DNA of 64,000 bases from Aquabacterium humicola (GCF_030167915.1 NZ_JARGNB010000005.1:389675-453674), one strand, 5' to 3'; counted from the first letter of the stretch, positions 46,097-58,507 are shown. Program-made: numbers and translations. Notes: a model not told the origin generated them from the letters alone.

Positions 46097-47506
46097 ATGT
46101 TCACGCTCCAACCGCAGTCGCCGGTGCCGCTGGTCAGCCAGATCGTCGATGGCGTCAGCCGGATGATCGACGACGGCAGCCTGCGCGCGGGCACCAAGCT
46201 GCCGTCGATCCGCCAGTTCGCGCAGACCCACGGCGTCAGCGTGTTCACGGTCGTCGAGGCCTACGACCGGCTGGTCGCGCAGGGCTGGCTGCAGTCGCGG
46301 CCGAACTCCGGCTTCTTCGTGCGCCGCCGCACCGGCCGCACGGTGCCGCTGGCGGCCGTGGCCGCCAACAGCGCGACCGGCGGCAACGCCTTCGACGCGA
46401 TGTGGTACCTGCGCAAGATCTTCGAGAACCGGCACCTGACGATGAAGCCGGGCTGCGGCTGGTTCCCGCGCGACTGGCTGTTCGAGGAGGGCCTCAAGCG
46501 CAGCCTGCGCAACCTGGCCGGCGAGGACCTGGACCTCGCGGGTTACGGTGACCCGAAGGGCTACCTGCCGCTGCGCCAGCTGATCCGCGACACGCTGGCC
46601 GAGCACGAGATCGCGGTCACGCCCGACCAGGTGCTGCTGACGCAGGGCAGCAGCCAGGCGCTGGACCTGGCCGCGCGCCGCCTCGTGCGGCCGGGCGACG
46701 CGGTGCTGGTCGACGACCCGGGCTACGCGAACCTGCTGTTCGGCCTGCGCTTTCTCGGCGCGACGCTGATCGGCGTGCCGCGCAAGCCCGAGGGCTACGA
46801 CCTCGCGGCGCTCGAACGGGCGATCGAGATGAACCGCCCGCGCGTGTTCTTCACCCATCCGCGGCTGCAGAGCCCCACCGGCTCGGTCGCGCAGCTGTCG
46901 CACCTGCACCGCGTGCTGCAGCTGGCCGAGAAGCACGACCTGCTGATCGTCGAGAACGACCTCTATGCCGACCTCGACCCCGATCCGCGGCCCTCGCTTG
47001 CCAGCCTGGACCAGCTGAACCGCGTCGTGCAGGTCGGCAGCTACTCCAAGACGGTGTCGCCGAACATCCGCGTCGGCCACCTCGTCGCCCATCCGGACCT
47101 GGTGGAGGACCTCGCGCAGCTGAAGATGATCGCCGGGCTCACCTCGAGCGAGTTCGGCGAGCGCCTGGCCTACGGCGCGCTGACCGAAGGCCGCTGGCGC
47201 AAGCACCTGAAGGCGCTGCGCGAGCGGCTCGGCGGCGCGCACGAACGTGTCGCGCGCCGGCTCGATGGCCTGGGCTTCGAGCTCTTCGCCGAACCGAAGG
47301 CCGGCATGTTCCTGTGGGCGAAGCACCCGGCGATCGCCGATGCCGCGCTCGCCTCGAACCAGGCCGCCGAGGCCGACATCCTGCTCGGGCCCGGGCACCT
47401 GTTCTCGGCCGACATGCGGCCGTCGCCGTGGATGCGTTTCAACGTCGCCTACTGCGGCGACGAGCGGGTCTTCGAGTTCCTCGACCACCAGCGCAGCGCC
47501 GGATAG
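46097..47506 (+). CDS. MocR/GabR-type PLP-dependent transcriptional regulator
   Basis: 469 residues. An N-terminal GntR winged helix (about 1-75: VPLVSQIVDGVSRMIDDGSLRAGTKLPSIRQFAQTHGVS in pieces) is joined to a fold-type I aminotransferase-like domain (about 110-469). The PLP Lys is in SYSKTVSPNIRVGH and the Asp/Tyr motif in IVENDLYADLDPDPRP. Proteins of this kind sense PLP-bound amino compounds such as GABA and activate neighbouring catabolic genes, here gabT and the whole importer-speB-gabD operon. The ATG at 46097 is used. An in-frame ATG at 46004 would add 31 unlikely Arg/Pro-rich residues. Confidence 0.93.
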   Translation: MFTLQPQSPVPLVSQIVDGVSRMIDDGSLRAGTKLPSIRQFAQTHGVSVFTVVEAYDRLVAQGWLQSRPNSGFFVRRRTGRTVPLAAVAANSATGGNAFDAMWYLRKIFENRHLTMKPGCGWFPRDWLFEEGLKRSLRNLAGEDLDLAGYGDPKGYLPLRQLIRDTLAEHEIAVTPDQVLLTQGSSQALDLAARRLVRPGDAVLVDDPGYANLLFGLRFLGATLIGVPRKPEGYDLAALERAIEMNRPRVFFTHPRLQSPTGSVAQLSHLHRVLQLAEKHDLLIVENDLYADLDPDPRPSLASLDQLNRVVQVGSYSKTVSPNIRVGHLVAHPDLVEDLAQLKMIAGLTSSEFGERLAYGALTEGRWRKHLKALRERLGGAHERVARRLDGLGFELFAEPKAGMFLWAKHPAIADAALASNQAAEADILLGPGHLFSADMRPSPWMRFNVAYCGDERVFEFLDHQRSAG

Positions 47507-47598
47507 GCCCGCGCAGCGGCGCACGGCGCCGCACAGGCGCCGGCACCCGGCCCGCGCGACCGGGTGGCCGGGGCCCTCGCCGATAGAATCGCGGCCCT

Positions 47599-50241
<2,643 letters not shown>

Positions 50242-50267
50242 TCCACCACCGCCGGCAGACTCCGCAG

Positions 50268-50302
50268 AAGGCCCGCTCCACCGAGCGGGCCTTTCTTCTT
50301 TT
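50268..50302 (+). terminator. Rho-independent terminator after alaS
   Basis: 11-bp stem AAGGCCCGCTC / GAGCGGGCCTT, loop CACC, followed by TTTCTTCTTTT. It begins 27 bp after the alaS stop. It is the clearest intrinsic terminator in the window. Confidence 0.9.
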
Positions 50303-50342
50303 CGAGGCCACCATCACACTCGCGCAACCAGGGAGACCGACG

Positions 50343-50912
50343 ATGAACACCGACGCCCCGCCGATCACCGTGCGCCGCGCTACGCTGGCCGACGCCGCCG
50401 CCTTCGCCCGCATCATGGGCGACCTGCAGGTGCTGCCCGGGCTGCTGCAGGTGCCCTACACCAGCGAGGAGCTGTGGAAGGCCAAGCTCACCGAGTCGCT
50501 GGCGCCGGGCAAGCCGGACCTCGTGCTGGCGGCCGAGCGGCCGGGGCCGGACGGGTCGCCGGTGGTGGTCGGCAATGCCGGGCTGCACCCGTGCGGCCCG
50601 TCGGTGCGGCGGCGCCATGCGATGAGCGTCGGCATCGCCGTCGGCGGCGACGCGCAGGGGCAGGGGGTCGGCACCGCGCTGATGAAGGCCTTGTGCGACT
50701 GGGCCGATGGCTGGGGCCATGTGCTGCGGCTGGAGCTGAGCGTGTTCGCCGACAACGCGCGGGCGATCGGGCTGTACCAGCGCTTCGGCTTCGTGCGCGA
50801 GGGCGTGCACCGGGGTTACGCACTGCGCGACGGGTGTTATGTCGACACCTGGTCGATGGCGCGCCTGCATCCGTCGCCGCCACGCATCGAGGCCGCGGCG
50901 GAGCGTGCGTGA
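50343..50912 (+). CDS. GNAT-family N-acetyltransferase
   Basis: 189 residues. GNAT fold with the acetyl-CoA motif A SVGIAVGGDAQGQGVGTALMKAL and motif B LSVFADNARAIGLYQRFGFVREGVHRGYAL (in pieces), which resembles PhnO/RimJ-like or YhhY-like acyltransferases. The substrate is unknown. GGGAGA precedes the ATG at 50343. Its stop overlaps the start of the next gene by one base (TGATG), so the two are coupled. The frame is open upstream within alaS but is not GNAT-like there. Confidence 0.92.
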   Translation: MNTDAPPITVRRATLADAAAFARIMGDLQVLPGLLQVPYTSEELWKAKLTESLAPGKPDLVLAAERPGPDGSPVVVGNAGLHPCGPSVRRRHAMSVGIAVGGDAQGQGVGTALMKALCDWADGWGHVLRLELSVFADNARAIGLYQRFGFVREGVHRGYALRDGCYVDTWSMARLHPSPPRIEAAAERA

Positions 50913-51772
50913 TGCGCGCCGCCCTGTGCGCGCTGGGCCTGCTGGCCGCGTTGATCGGGCCGCCTGCCGTGGCCGAGCCGCAGGACGTCGAGGTGAGCAG
51001 CCTCGACCGCCGCGGCGACGCGCCGCTGAAGCTGCGCGGCTTCTGGTTCGCCCGCGAGGGTGAGACGAAGCCGGCACCGGCGCTGGTGCTGCTGCACGGC
51101 TGCGGCGGGCCGTACGACCGCCGCGGCCGGCTGTCGCAACGCATGCAGGACTACGCCGCGCTGCTCAACCGCGAGGGCTGGCACGTGCTGGTGATCGATT
51201 CACTGGGCGCGCGCGGCGAGACCGAGCTGTGCACGCAGCGCACCGGCGAGCGCGCGGTGACGATGACGCAGCGCCGCCGCGATGCGCTGGGCGCGCTGCA
51301 GTGGCTGGCCGCGCGACCGGACGTCGACGGCGCGCGGCTCGGCCTGATCGGCTGGTCCAACGGCGGCTCGACGGTGCTGGCGGCGTTGCAGCGCGGCCAT
51401 CGCGAGGTCGACGCGGCCGCGGTCAGGCCGGCCTTCGGCGTCGCGTTCTACCCGGGTTGCATCGATCCGCAGCGGCGCGGCTGGCAGCCGGTCGCGCCGC
51501 TGCTGATGCTGCTCGGCGGTGCCGACGACTGGACGCCCAGCGCCCCGTGCGAGGCGCTGGCCGCGCGCGTCGGCGCCGCCGTGCAGCACGAAACCTACCC
51601 CGGCGCCTACCACGGCTTCGACGGCGACGCCCCCGTGCGCCTGCGGCGCGACGTGCCCAACGGCGTCAACCCGGGCCAGGGCGTTCACGTCGGCGGCGAC
51701 CCGGCGGCGCGCGAGGCCTCGCGCGAGCGCCTGTTGCGCTTCCTGCGTGAACGCGTCGCGGCGTCGCGGTGA
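50912..51772 (+). CDS. Exported dienelactone-hydrolase-like alpha/beta hydrolase
   Basis: 286 residues with a signal peptide (ALCALGLLAALIGPPAVA, cleavage near VA-EP). Alpha/beta-hydrolase with the oxyanion stretch LVLLHGCGGPYDRRG, nucleophile Ser in GWSNGGST, Asp in GGADDWTPSAPC and His in YPGAYHGFDG. It resembles dienelactone hydrolase-like proteins, but the nucleophile is Ser, not Cys, and it is exported, so chlorocatechol breakdown is unlikely. The substrate is unknown. Co-translated with the upstream GNAT gene. Confidence 0.9.
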   Translation: MRAALCALGLLAALIGPPAVAEPQDVEVSSLDRRGDAPLKLRGFWFAREGETKPAPALVLLHGCGGPYDRRGRLSQRMQDYAALLNREGWHVLVIDSLGARGETELCTQRTGERAVTMTQRRRDALGALQWLAARPDVDGARLGLIGWSNGGSTVLAALQRGHREVDAAAVRPAFGVAFYPGCIDPQRRGWQPVAPLLMLLGGADDWTPSAPCEALAARVGAAVQHETYPGAYHGFDGDAPVRLRRDVPNGVNPGQGVHVGGDPAAREASRERLLRFLRERVAASR

Positions 51773-51832
51773 CAATCCGCGCTGCAATCAACGGAGTGCC
51801 GCAGTGAACAAGATGAATCGGGAGGGCGTGGA

Positions 51833-52603
<771 letters not shown>

Positions 52604-52604
52604 C

Positions 52605-52644
52605 GGCCTGAGGGCCTGAGGGCCTGAGGGCCTGAGGGCCTGAG
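52605..52644. repeat. Octamer tandem repeat (GGCCTGAG x5)
   Basis: Five perfect head-to-tail copies of GGCCTGAG starting 1 bp after the yecA-like stop codon. A partial sixth copy follows. Each unit carries a TGA in the same phase series. Likely slippage-prone. Confidence 0.95.
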
Positions 52645-52703
52645 GCCCGCCCCGCGACGCCGAGCCGGCGTCCGGTAGTCAACGCCGAGCCGGCGCCCGC
52701 TGC

Positions 52704-55511
52704 TCAGTGCCGGCCCGGCGCCCAGCGCGCGATCGCGGTCACCAGGTCCTCGGCCACCACCGGCTTGGTGAGGAAGTCGTTCATGCCCGCCGCCAGGCAC
52801 GCGGCGCGGTCCTCGGCGAAGGCATTGGCCGTCAGCGCGACCACCGGCACCCGCCGCCCGAGCGGGCCCGCCTCGCCGGCGCGCAGCCGGCGCGTGACCT
52901 CGATGCCATCCATGTCCGGCATCTGCCAGTCCATCAGCAGCACGTCGAAGGCATGGCGCTCGAACAGCTGCAATGCGGTGCGGCCGTCGCCGGCGATGCG
53001 GGTCTCGAAGCCCGCCTGATCCAGCATCGCCGCGACGATCGCCTGGTTGACCGGATCGTCCTCGACGATCAGCACGCGCGTGGTGATGGCCGGCGGCACG
53101 GCGATCGGGGCGGCACCGGCGTCCTGCCCGGCCGCTGGCGGCCGGACCCGGCGCGAGCCGGCGCCGAAGCGGCTGACCAGCGCCGAGCGCAGCACCGGCT
53201 TCAGCACGCTGCGCGGAAGGCGGCCGCGCTCGCGGGCCTGCTCCGCGGCGTACCACGGCAGGTGCGTCATCCCGATCACGCGGTCGGCCGCCACCCAGTC
53301 GGCGGCTGATTCGAGCAGCGTGAGCGCGTCGTCGCTGTCGGTGGCCACCAGCAGCCACGGTGCTCGGCCCAGGGCATCGGGCCGCGCGAACAGCGCCTGC
53401 AGATCGTCCGCGCTGCGGCAGCGCAGCGCCTCGCAGCCCATGCGCCCGAGCAGCGCGGCCAGGCCTTCGGCGCTGGCCTCGTGCGGCTCGACGAAGCCGA
53501 CGCGCCAGCCGAGCGCGGCGGCCGACGGCTGCTCGGCGGCCGCGGGCAGCGGCAGGCACACCGTGAAGCACGTGCCGCGGCCCGGCGTGCTGTCGACGGC
53601 GATCGTGCCGTGCATCGCGTCGACCAGGCGGCGGCAGATCGTCAGCCCGAGGCCGCTGCCGCCGAAGCGCTGCGGCGTCGAGCGGTCGGCCTGGCGGAAG
53701 GGCTCGAAGATGCGCGCCTGCGCCGCGGCGTCGAGGCCGATGCCGGTGTCGATCACGCGCAGCGCCAGCTCGTCGCCCGCGCCCGGCTCGATGCGCAGCA
53801 CCACCTCGCCGCGGTGCGTGAACTTCACGGCGTTGCCGATCAGGTTCACCAGCACCTGGCGCAGCCGCATCGGGTCGCCGATGCGCCACGCCGCGAGCGA
53901 TGGTTCGATCACCGCAGCGATCTGCAGCCCCTTGCTGCGCGCCGGCACCGCGGCGGTGGCCATCACGGCGTCGACGCAGTCGACCAGGTTGAAGGACTCG
54001 CGCACCAGCTCCAGGGCACCGGCCTCGATGCGGGCGAGCTGCAGCACGCCGTCGACCAGGCTCAGCAGGTGGCTGCCGCTGGACCGGATGATCTCGGCCA
54101 GCTCCTCGCGGCGCTGCGGGTCGTCGCCGTGGTCGCGCATCAGCTGCGCGGCGCCGATCACGCCGTTCAGCGGCGTGCGCAGCTCGTGGCTCATGCTGGC
54201 GAGGAACTCGCCCTTCGCCGCGCTGGCTGCTTCGGCCACGGCCCGCTGCAGCTGCAGCCGTCGATTCGCCTTGCGCAGCCGTGCCTGCTGCGCCAGCAGC
54301 CCGAGCAGCAGGCCGAGCACGAGCACTTCGAGCGGCAGCAGCACGGGCAGCAGCCGGTCGTGTGCGTGCAGGCCCCAAGCCGCGGCGCCGAGCAGCGCGG
54401 CCGCAAGCGCGCCGCCCAGCAGCGCTTCGCGCCACGGCGGCTTGCGGCCGCGCGCGGCGAGCAGGCCGGGCACCATCGCCAGCAGCAGCATCGGCAGCAG
54501 GCTGGCCGGCGGCGTGGCGGCCAGCACCCGGCCCTGGGCCAGCGCGGCATGGCTGGCGGCCAGCCAGTCGGTGCCGGCGCGCGGGCCGGCGGGCGTCGGC
54601 ACCGGGTTGCCCAGCGCCACGCTGCCGCCGATGAAGACCGTGCGGCCGGCGAGGCGCTGGCGCAGGCCCGGCGCTTCGCCCAGGCCGAGCGCGGCGGCGG
54701 CCACCGCATGGAAGGGCAGGTGCGGCACGTCGGTCGGCACCGGCGGCAGGCGCGCGCGCCCGGTGCGATCGACCAGCCAGGCCGGGGCCTCCGGCGCCTG
54801 CAGCCGGAACTGCCGCGCCTGGTTGTCGTAGCCCAGCGCGGCGCCGCCGGCGCGCGCCTGCAGCAGCACCACCGGCAGCGCGGGCAGGCGGATGCCGGCG
54901 GCGTCGTGCAGCAGCGGCAGCCGGCGCAGGCGGCCGTCGGCGTCGAGCGGCAGCGTCACCAGGCCGACGTGGCGCGCCTGCAGCGTGGCCGCCGGCGACA
55001 GCAGCGCGGGCCACACGGTGGCGGGTGCGTCGGCCGGCAGGGGCGACGGCGTCGGGGGCGACGGCGTCGGCGCGGCCCCGCCGCGATCGACCTCCGCCGG
55101 CCGCTGCCAGGCCGCCGCGGCCAGCACCACCGGCGCGCCGGGCTCGTGCAGGCTGCGGCGCAGCGCATCGTCGCCGTCTCGGGCATCGGCCAGCACCAGG
55201 TCGATCGCCACCGCGCGCACGCCGGCCTCGCGCAGATAACCGATCAGCAGCGCGTAGGCATCGCGCCGATAGGGCCAGTCGCCGAGCTGCGGCTGCAGGC
55301 GCCGCACCGCGTCCTCGTCGATGTCGAGCACCAGCACCTCGTCCAGCGCCACCGGCCGGCCCGCCTGCTGCAGCAGCGCGTCATCGAGCGCGGTCTGCCA
55401 GCGCGCCTGCCAGGGGCCGGCCTGCAGCAGCAGCGCGAGCAGCAACGCGCCCAGCGGCACCGCCAGGCGGCCCAGCCGGGCCTGCATCCGTCGCCATCGG
55501 CGGTCTTGCAT
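52704..55511 (-). CDS. CHASE2-domain hybrid sensor histidine kinase
   Basis: 935 residues. An N-terminal helix (about 17-32) is followed by a periplasmic CHASE2 domain (about 40-325) and three helices (about 337-352, 363-383, 387-407). HisKA with His442 in MSHELRTP, then HATPase_c (N box NLIGNAVKF, DTGIGLD, GGSGLGL). A middle segment (about 665-790) looks like a decayed receiver without an acceptor Asp. A C-terminal receiver follows with Asp861 in LLMDWQMPD. It should pass phosphate from His442 to Asp861, then to a partner outside the window. Preceded 33 bp upstream by a FecR-type gene that is likely its periplasmic or membrane partner. Confidence 0.93.
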   Translation of the reverse strand: MQDRRWRRMQARLGRLAVPLGALLLALLLQAGPWQARWQTALDDALLQQAGRPVALDEVLVLDIDEDAVRRLQPQLGDWPYRRDAYALLIGYLREAGVRAVAIDLVLADARDGDDALRRSLHEPGAPVVLAAAAWQRPAEVDRGGAAPTPSPPTPSPLPADAPATVWPALLSPAATLQARHVGLVTLPLDADGRLRRLPLLHDAAGIRLPALPVVLLQARAGGAALGYDNQARQFRLQAPEAPAWLVDRTGRARLPPVPTDVPHLPFHAVAAAALGLGEAPGLRQRLAGRTVFIGGSVALGNPVPTPAGPRAGTDWLAASHAALAQGRVLAATPPASLLPMLLLAMVPGLLAARGRKPPWREALLGGALAAALLGAAAWGLHAHDRLLPVLLPLEVLVLGLLLGLLAQQARLRKANRRLQLQRAVAEAASAAKGEFLASMSHELRTPLNGVIGAAQLMRDHGDDPQRREELAEIIRSSGSHLLSLVDGVLQLARIEAGALELVRESFNLVDCVDAVMATAAVPARSKGLQIAAVIEPSLAAWRIGDPMRLRQVLVNLIGNAVKFTHRGEVVLRIEPGAGDELALRVIDTGIGLDAAAQARIFEPFRQADRSTPQRFGGSGLGLTICRRLVDAMHGTIAVDSTPGRGTCFTVCLPLPAAAEQPSAAALGWRVGFVEPHEASAEGLAALLGRMGCEALRCRSADDLQALFARPDALGRAPWLLVATDSDDALTLLESAADWVAADRVIGMTHLPWYAAEQARERGRLPRSVLKPVLRSALVSRFGAGSRRVRPPAAGQDAGAAPIAVPPAITTRVLIVEDDPVNQAIVAAMLDQAGFETRIAGDGRTALQLFERHAFDVLLMDWQMPDMDGIEVTRRLRAGEAGPLGRRVPVVALTANAFAEDRAACLAAGMNDFLTKPVVAEDLVTAIARWAPGRH

Positions 55512-55544
55512 GCGTTCGTCAGGCTGGACCCGCCGCCGCGAGGG

Positions 55545-57263
55545 CTACAGCGCCAGCAGCAACAGCAGGCCCGCGGGAATCAGCAGCCACCAGCGCGAGC
55601 GCGGAATCTCGATCTGCTGCACGCCGCCGTACGGGCCCGTCGTGCCCTGGGCATCGACGGCGCGCACGCGCGCGTAGTACAGGCCGGCGTCGGGCCGCGG
55701 CAGCACGGCCTCGGGCTCGGCGGTCTGCACGCCGTGCACCACCTCGCGGAACTCGCGGTCGCGTGCCAGCTGCAGCTCGTAGCGCAGGGCGCCGAGGCTG
55801 GGATCGCCGGCCGGCCAGCGCAGCACGAGTTGCTCGCCGTCGACCTGCGGTGGTGCCAGCGGCGGGGCCGGCGGCGGCGGCTTCAGGGTGAAGGCCTGCG
55901 CATCGCCAAAGGGGCCGGCGTCGCCGTCGGCGCGCACGCTGGCCAGGCGCCAGAAGTAGCGGCCCGGCGGCAGCGTGAGCTCGTGGGCCGGCCGGGCCAG
56001 GCCGGGCACGTCGACCAGCGGCGCGGCGAAGTCGGCGTCGGCGGCCAACTGGAAGCGATAACTCGCCGCCTGCTCGGCCTGGGTCCAGCCGAACTGCACG
56101 CGTTCGCCGCTGAGCTGTGCGTCGGCGCGCGGCTGGCTGGTGAAGGGCGGCAGCGGGCGCGCCTTCAGCACGAAGCTTCGCCGCGCGTCGAAGCCTTCGA
56201 AGCCGCGGCCGTCGATCGCGCGCACGCGCAGCTCGTAGCGGCCGTCGGGCAGGTCGACCCAGCGCGCGGACGGTTCGGTGAAGCGCCCGTCGAGCAACAG
56301 CGCGTCGGGGTTGTTCTCGGCGGTCACCTGCGCGCGCCAGGCGCCGATGCCCGGCTGCGCAGCCCAGGCCAGCCGCAGCGGCACACGTTCGACCCGCGGC
56401 GCCAGCGCGGACAGGTCGGGCGGCGAAGCCAGGCGCGCGGTGCTCAGCGGTGCGGCGGAGGGCGTGGCCAGCACCGCTTCACCGGCGTCCACGCGCTGCG
56501 ACGCGCGTGCGTTCGGCGCTTCCCGGCGGGTCTCGGTGCGGCCGGCGGCGACGCTGCCTTCGAGCACCTCGACCCGGGTCACCGCGGAGCCGGCCTCGAC
56601 CTGCGTGCGGAACTCCGTGCCGCGCACGCCGACATGCACCGCCGGCGTGACCAGCTCGTAGCGCCCGGCCGGCTGCAGCGGCATCACCCGCGAATCGGCG
56701 CTGCCGCGCTCGAGCCGCAGGCCGGTGTCGGTGGCGGTGCCGCCGGTGCGCTGCAGCAGGCGCGTCAGCAGCAGCTCGCTGTCGGGCCGCAGCAGGAGGC
56801 GCGAACCGTCGGCAAAACGCAGGGTCAGCGAAGACTCGGGCCCCACGCGCAGGCGGTCACCGCGGCGCAGCGGCGCGCCGAGCTGCGCGGCCTCGCTGGC
56901 GCCGTCGCGCTGCACGTTCACCTCGCCGCGCACGTGCACCACCTCGGCCACGACCTCCTGCGCCTTCAGCCACGCGGCCGGCACGCGCAGCGTACTGCCC
57001 TCCGGCAGCCGGCGCGGCTCGGCGACGCGGTTCAGGCGCTGCAGGGCGCGCCAGCCGGTGCCCGGGGCGAGGTGGCGATGGGCCAGGCCGATCAGCGTGT
57101 CGCCGCGCGCGACCTGCAACTGCAGGTCATTCGGCGACGCCGCAGGCAACGTGGCGACGGCTCGGGCGGCCGGTGGCGCGCCCCAGGCGGCACCCACGCA
57201 GGCGAGGGCGAACGAGACGGCAGTGCCGGCCCTCCGACTGCGGACAACGGACGCGACGATCAC
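55545..57263 (-). CDS. LysM-FecR domain membrane-anchored protein
   Basis: 572 residues. Signal peptide (AVSFALACVGAAWGAPPAARA), a LysM-like glycan-binding segment (about 45-95: LQVARGDTLIGLAHRHL), a FecR domain (about 105-215: GPESSLTLRFADGSRLLL, YELVTPAVHVGVRGTEFRT), fibronectin-III-like repeats (about 300-550) and a C-terminal hydrophobic anchor (WWLLIPAGLLLLLAL). GTG start with GGAGGA six bases upstream. FecR plus CHASE2 kinase is a recurrent pair. The periplasmic protein may present a signal to the CHASE2 domain. It does not resemble an iron-siderophore FecR, as no sigma factor is nearby. Confidence 0.92.
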   Translation of the reverse strand: MIVASVVRSRRAGTAVSFALACVGAAWGAPPAARAVATLPAASPNDLQLQVARGDTLIGLAHRHLAPGTGWRALQRLNRVAEPRRLPEGSTLRVPAAWLKAQEVVAEVVHVRGEVNVQRDGASEAAQLGAPLRRGDRLRVGPESSLTLRFADGSRLLLRPDSELLLTRLLQRTGGTATDTGLRLERGSADSRVMPLQPAGRYELVTPAVHVGVRGTEFRTQVEAGSAVTRVEVLEGSVAAGRTETRREAPNARASQRVDAGEAVLATPSAAPLSTARLASPPDLSALAPRVERVPLRLAWAAQPGIGAWRAQVTAENNPDALLLDGRFTEPSARWVDLPDGRYELRVRAIDGRGFEGFDARRSFVLKARPLPPFTSQPRADAQLSGERVQFGWTQAEQAASYRFQLAADADFAAPLVDVPGLARPAHELTLPPGRYFWRLASVRADGDAGPFGDAQAFTLKPPPPAPPLAPPQVDGEQLVLRWPAGDPSLGALRYELQLARDREFREVVHGVQTAEPEAVLPRPDAGLYYARVRAVDAQGTTGPYGGVQQIEIPRSRWWLLIPAGLLLLLAL

Positions 57264-57458
57264 CCTGGTCCTCCCCGGCGCGCATGCCGCGACGCGACAT
57301 GCCGGCTTCGTCTCGAAACGATTCGAAGCTTGCAGTCAGTCTACTCTGGCTGTCCCGGCGGAAACACGCGTCGAATGGCCGATCGGCCGACATGAACGGC
57401 CACGCAGCGCGCCGAGAATGCACTGCATCGCCCCTTGCCGCCCCAGAGGTTCTCCAGG

Positions 57459-58241
57459 ATGAAGATCGGATTCGCCCTCAACGAAGTGCTTGCGCTGCTG
57501 GCGCTGGCGACCGGGCTGCTGAGCCTGGCGTGGTGGCGCCTGCGCCGCCGCGGCCGCCGCGACAAGCCGTGGTGGGTGCACTGGGGTGCCGATTTCTTCG
57601 CGGTGATCGCGCTGATCTTCGGGTGCCGGGTCGCGCTGGCCGACTGGCAGCGCGTGCCCACCGGTTCGATGGAGCCGAACCTGCGCGTCGGCGACCTGCT
57701 GCTGATCAACCACCTGGCCTACGGGCCGCGGCTGCCGTTCACCAACACCGCGTTGCCGATGGGCGAGCCGCGGCGCGGCGACATCGTCGTCTTCCGCTAC
57801 CCGCCGGACGTATCGCAGTTCTACGTCAAGCGCATCGTCGCGCTGGGCGGCGATCGCGTGCAGTTCCGCGATGGAGGCGTCGCCGTCAACGGGGAACCGC
57901 TGCGCCTGACGGACCTGGGCTGGAGCGACCATCCGGCCGATGTCGGCCAGCGCCTGGTGCGCGAGGCCAGCGACGGGCGCGAGCGCACGATCAAGCTCAA
58001 CCCCTTCGTGCTCGGCCGCCTGCCGATGAACATCGGCGCGCCGCACTGCCGCAGCGAGCGGTCCGGCGCGTGGGACTGCATGGTGCCGGCCGGGCACCTG
58101 CTGGCCCTGGGCGACAACCGCGACAACTCCGAAGACTCGCGCGCCTGGGGCTTCGTGCCCGAGCGCGAGGTCTACGGCCGCGTCGACCGCGTGATCGTCA
58201 ACTACCGCGAGGGCAGCCGCTTCTGGCACAAGCCTTCCTGA
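57459..58241 (+). CDS. lepB: Signal peptidase I
   Basis: 260 residues, S26 family membrane protease that removes Sec signal peptides. Two N-terminal helices (about 8-26 and 43-60), catalytic Ser70 in PTGSMEPNL, general base Lys124 in YVKRIVALGGDRV, box E LALGDNRDNSEDSRAWGFVP. The start is the ATG at 57459 with AGAGG nine bases before it. The gene is not next to rnc/lepA as the main lepB usually is, so it may be a second copy. Its last codons and stop are repeated downstream (see repeat). Divergent from the FecR gene. Confidence 0.95.
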   Translation: MKIGFALNEVLALLALATGLLSLAWWRLRRRGRRDKPWWVHWGADFFAVIALIFGCRVALADWQRVPTGSMEPNLRVGDLLLINHLAYGPRLPFTNTALPMGEPRRGDIVVFRYPPDVSQFYVKRIVALGGDRVQFRDGGVAVNGEPLRLTDLGWSDHPADVGQRLVREASDGRERTIKLNPFVLGRLPMNIGAPHCRSERSGAWDCMVPAGHLLALGDNRDNSEDSRAWGFVPEREVYGRVDRVIVNYREGSRFWHKPS

Positions 58242-58279
58242 GACGGCACAAGCCTTCCTGAGACGGCACAAGCCTTCCC
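58225..58279 (+). repeat. 20-bp tandem repeat duplicating the 3' end of lepB
   Basis: A 20-bp unit starting GGCACAAGCCTTCC, covering the last codons (HKPS) and stop of lepB, is repeated exactly at 58245-58264 and partly at 58265-58278. The functional stop is in the first copy (58239-58241), so the protein is unchanged. Confidence 0.95.
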
Positions 58280-58428
58280 GCGTCGTGAGGCGGACGCGGC
58301 GCACTGCTCCACAACGCAACAGCCGCGGCGCGGTGGAGCGTTCGATGGCACAGCCGCCGCCACCCGCTGCCGCGGGATAGCCCGCGCTCCGACGCGCCAT
58401 TCGACGCTCCCCGCCACGGCCCGCATGC

Positions 58429-58445
58429 CTGGCACGGCGCTCGCA
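58429..58445 (+). promoter_or_regulatory. Sigma-54 promoter of the aldehyde dehydrogenase gene
   Basis: TGGCACGGCGCTCGCA: -24 TGGCACG is perfect and the -12 element is TCGC (consensus TTGC), with the correct 10-bp spacing between GG (58431-58432) and GC (58443-58444). Expected start of transcription is near 58456, about 52 bp before the ATG. Upstream dyads GCTCCAC (58306-58312) / GTGGAGC (58333-58339), and a 15-nt imperfect dyad 58336-58350 / 58396-58410, could be activator sites. Confidence 0.75.
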
Positions 58446-58507
58446 CCCTGGCCTGTCCAGCAGCCCTTCATTCGCCTTCGCTGCGGGGCACACGTCAGGA
58501 GATACGC

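Noticed and set aside
52605..52644. Possible CRISPR-like repeat
   Set aside because: Units are 8 bp and contiguous with no spacers, so it is a simple tandem repeat.
53481..57395. 1304-codon plus-strand frame opposite the CHASE2 kinase and FecR genes
   Set aside because: Antisense shadow crossing two real genes and an intergenic gap; no domain or plausible start.
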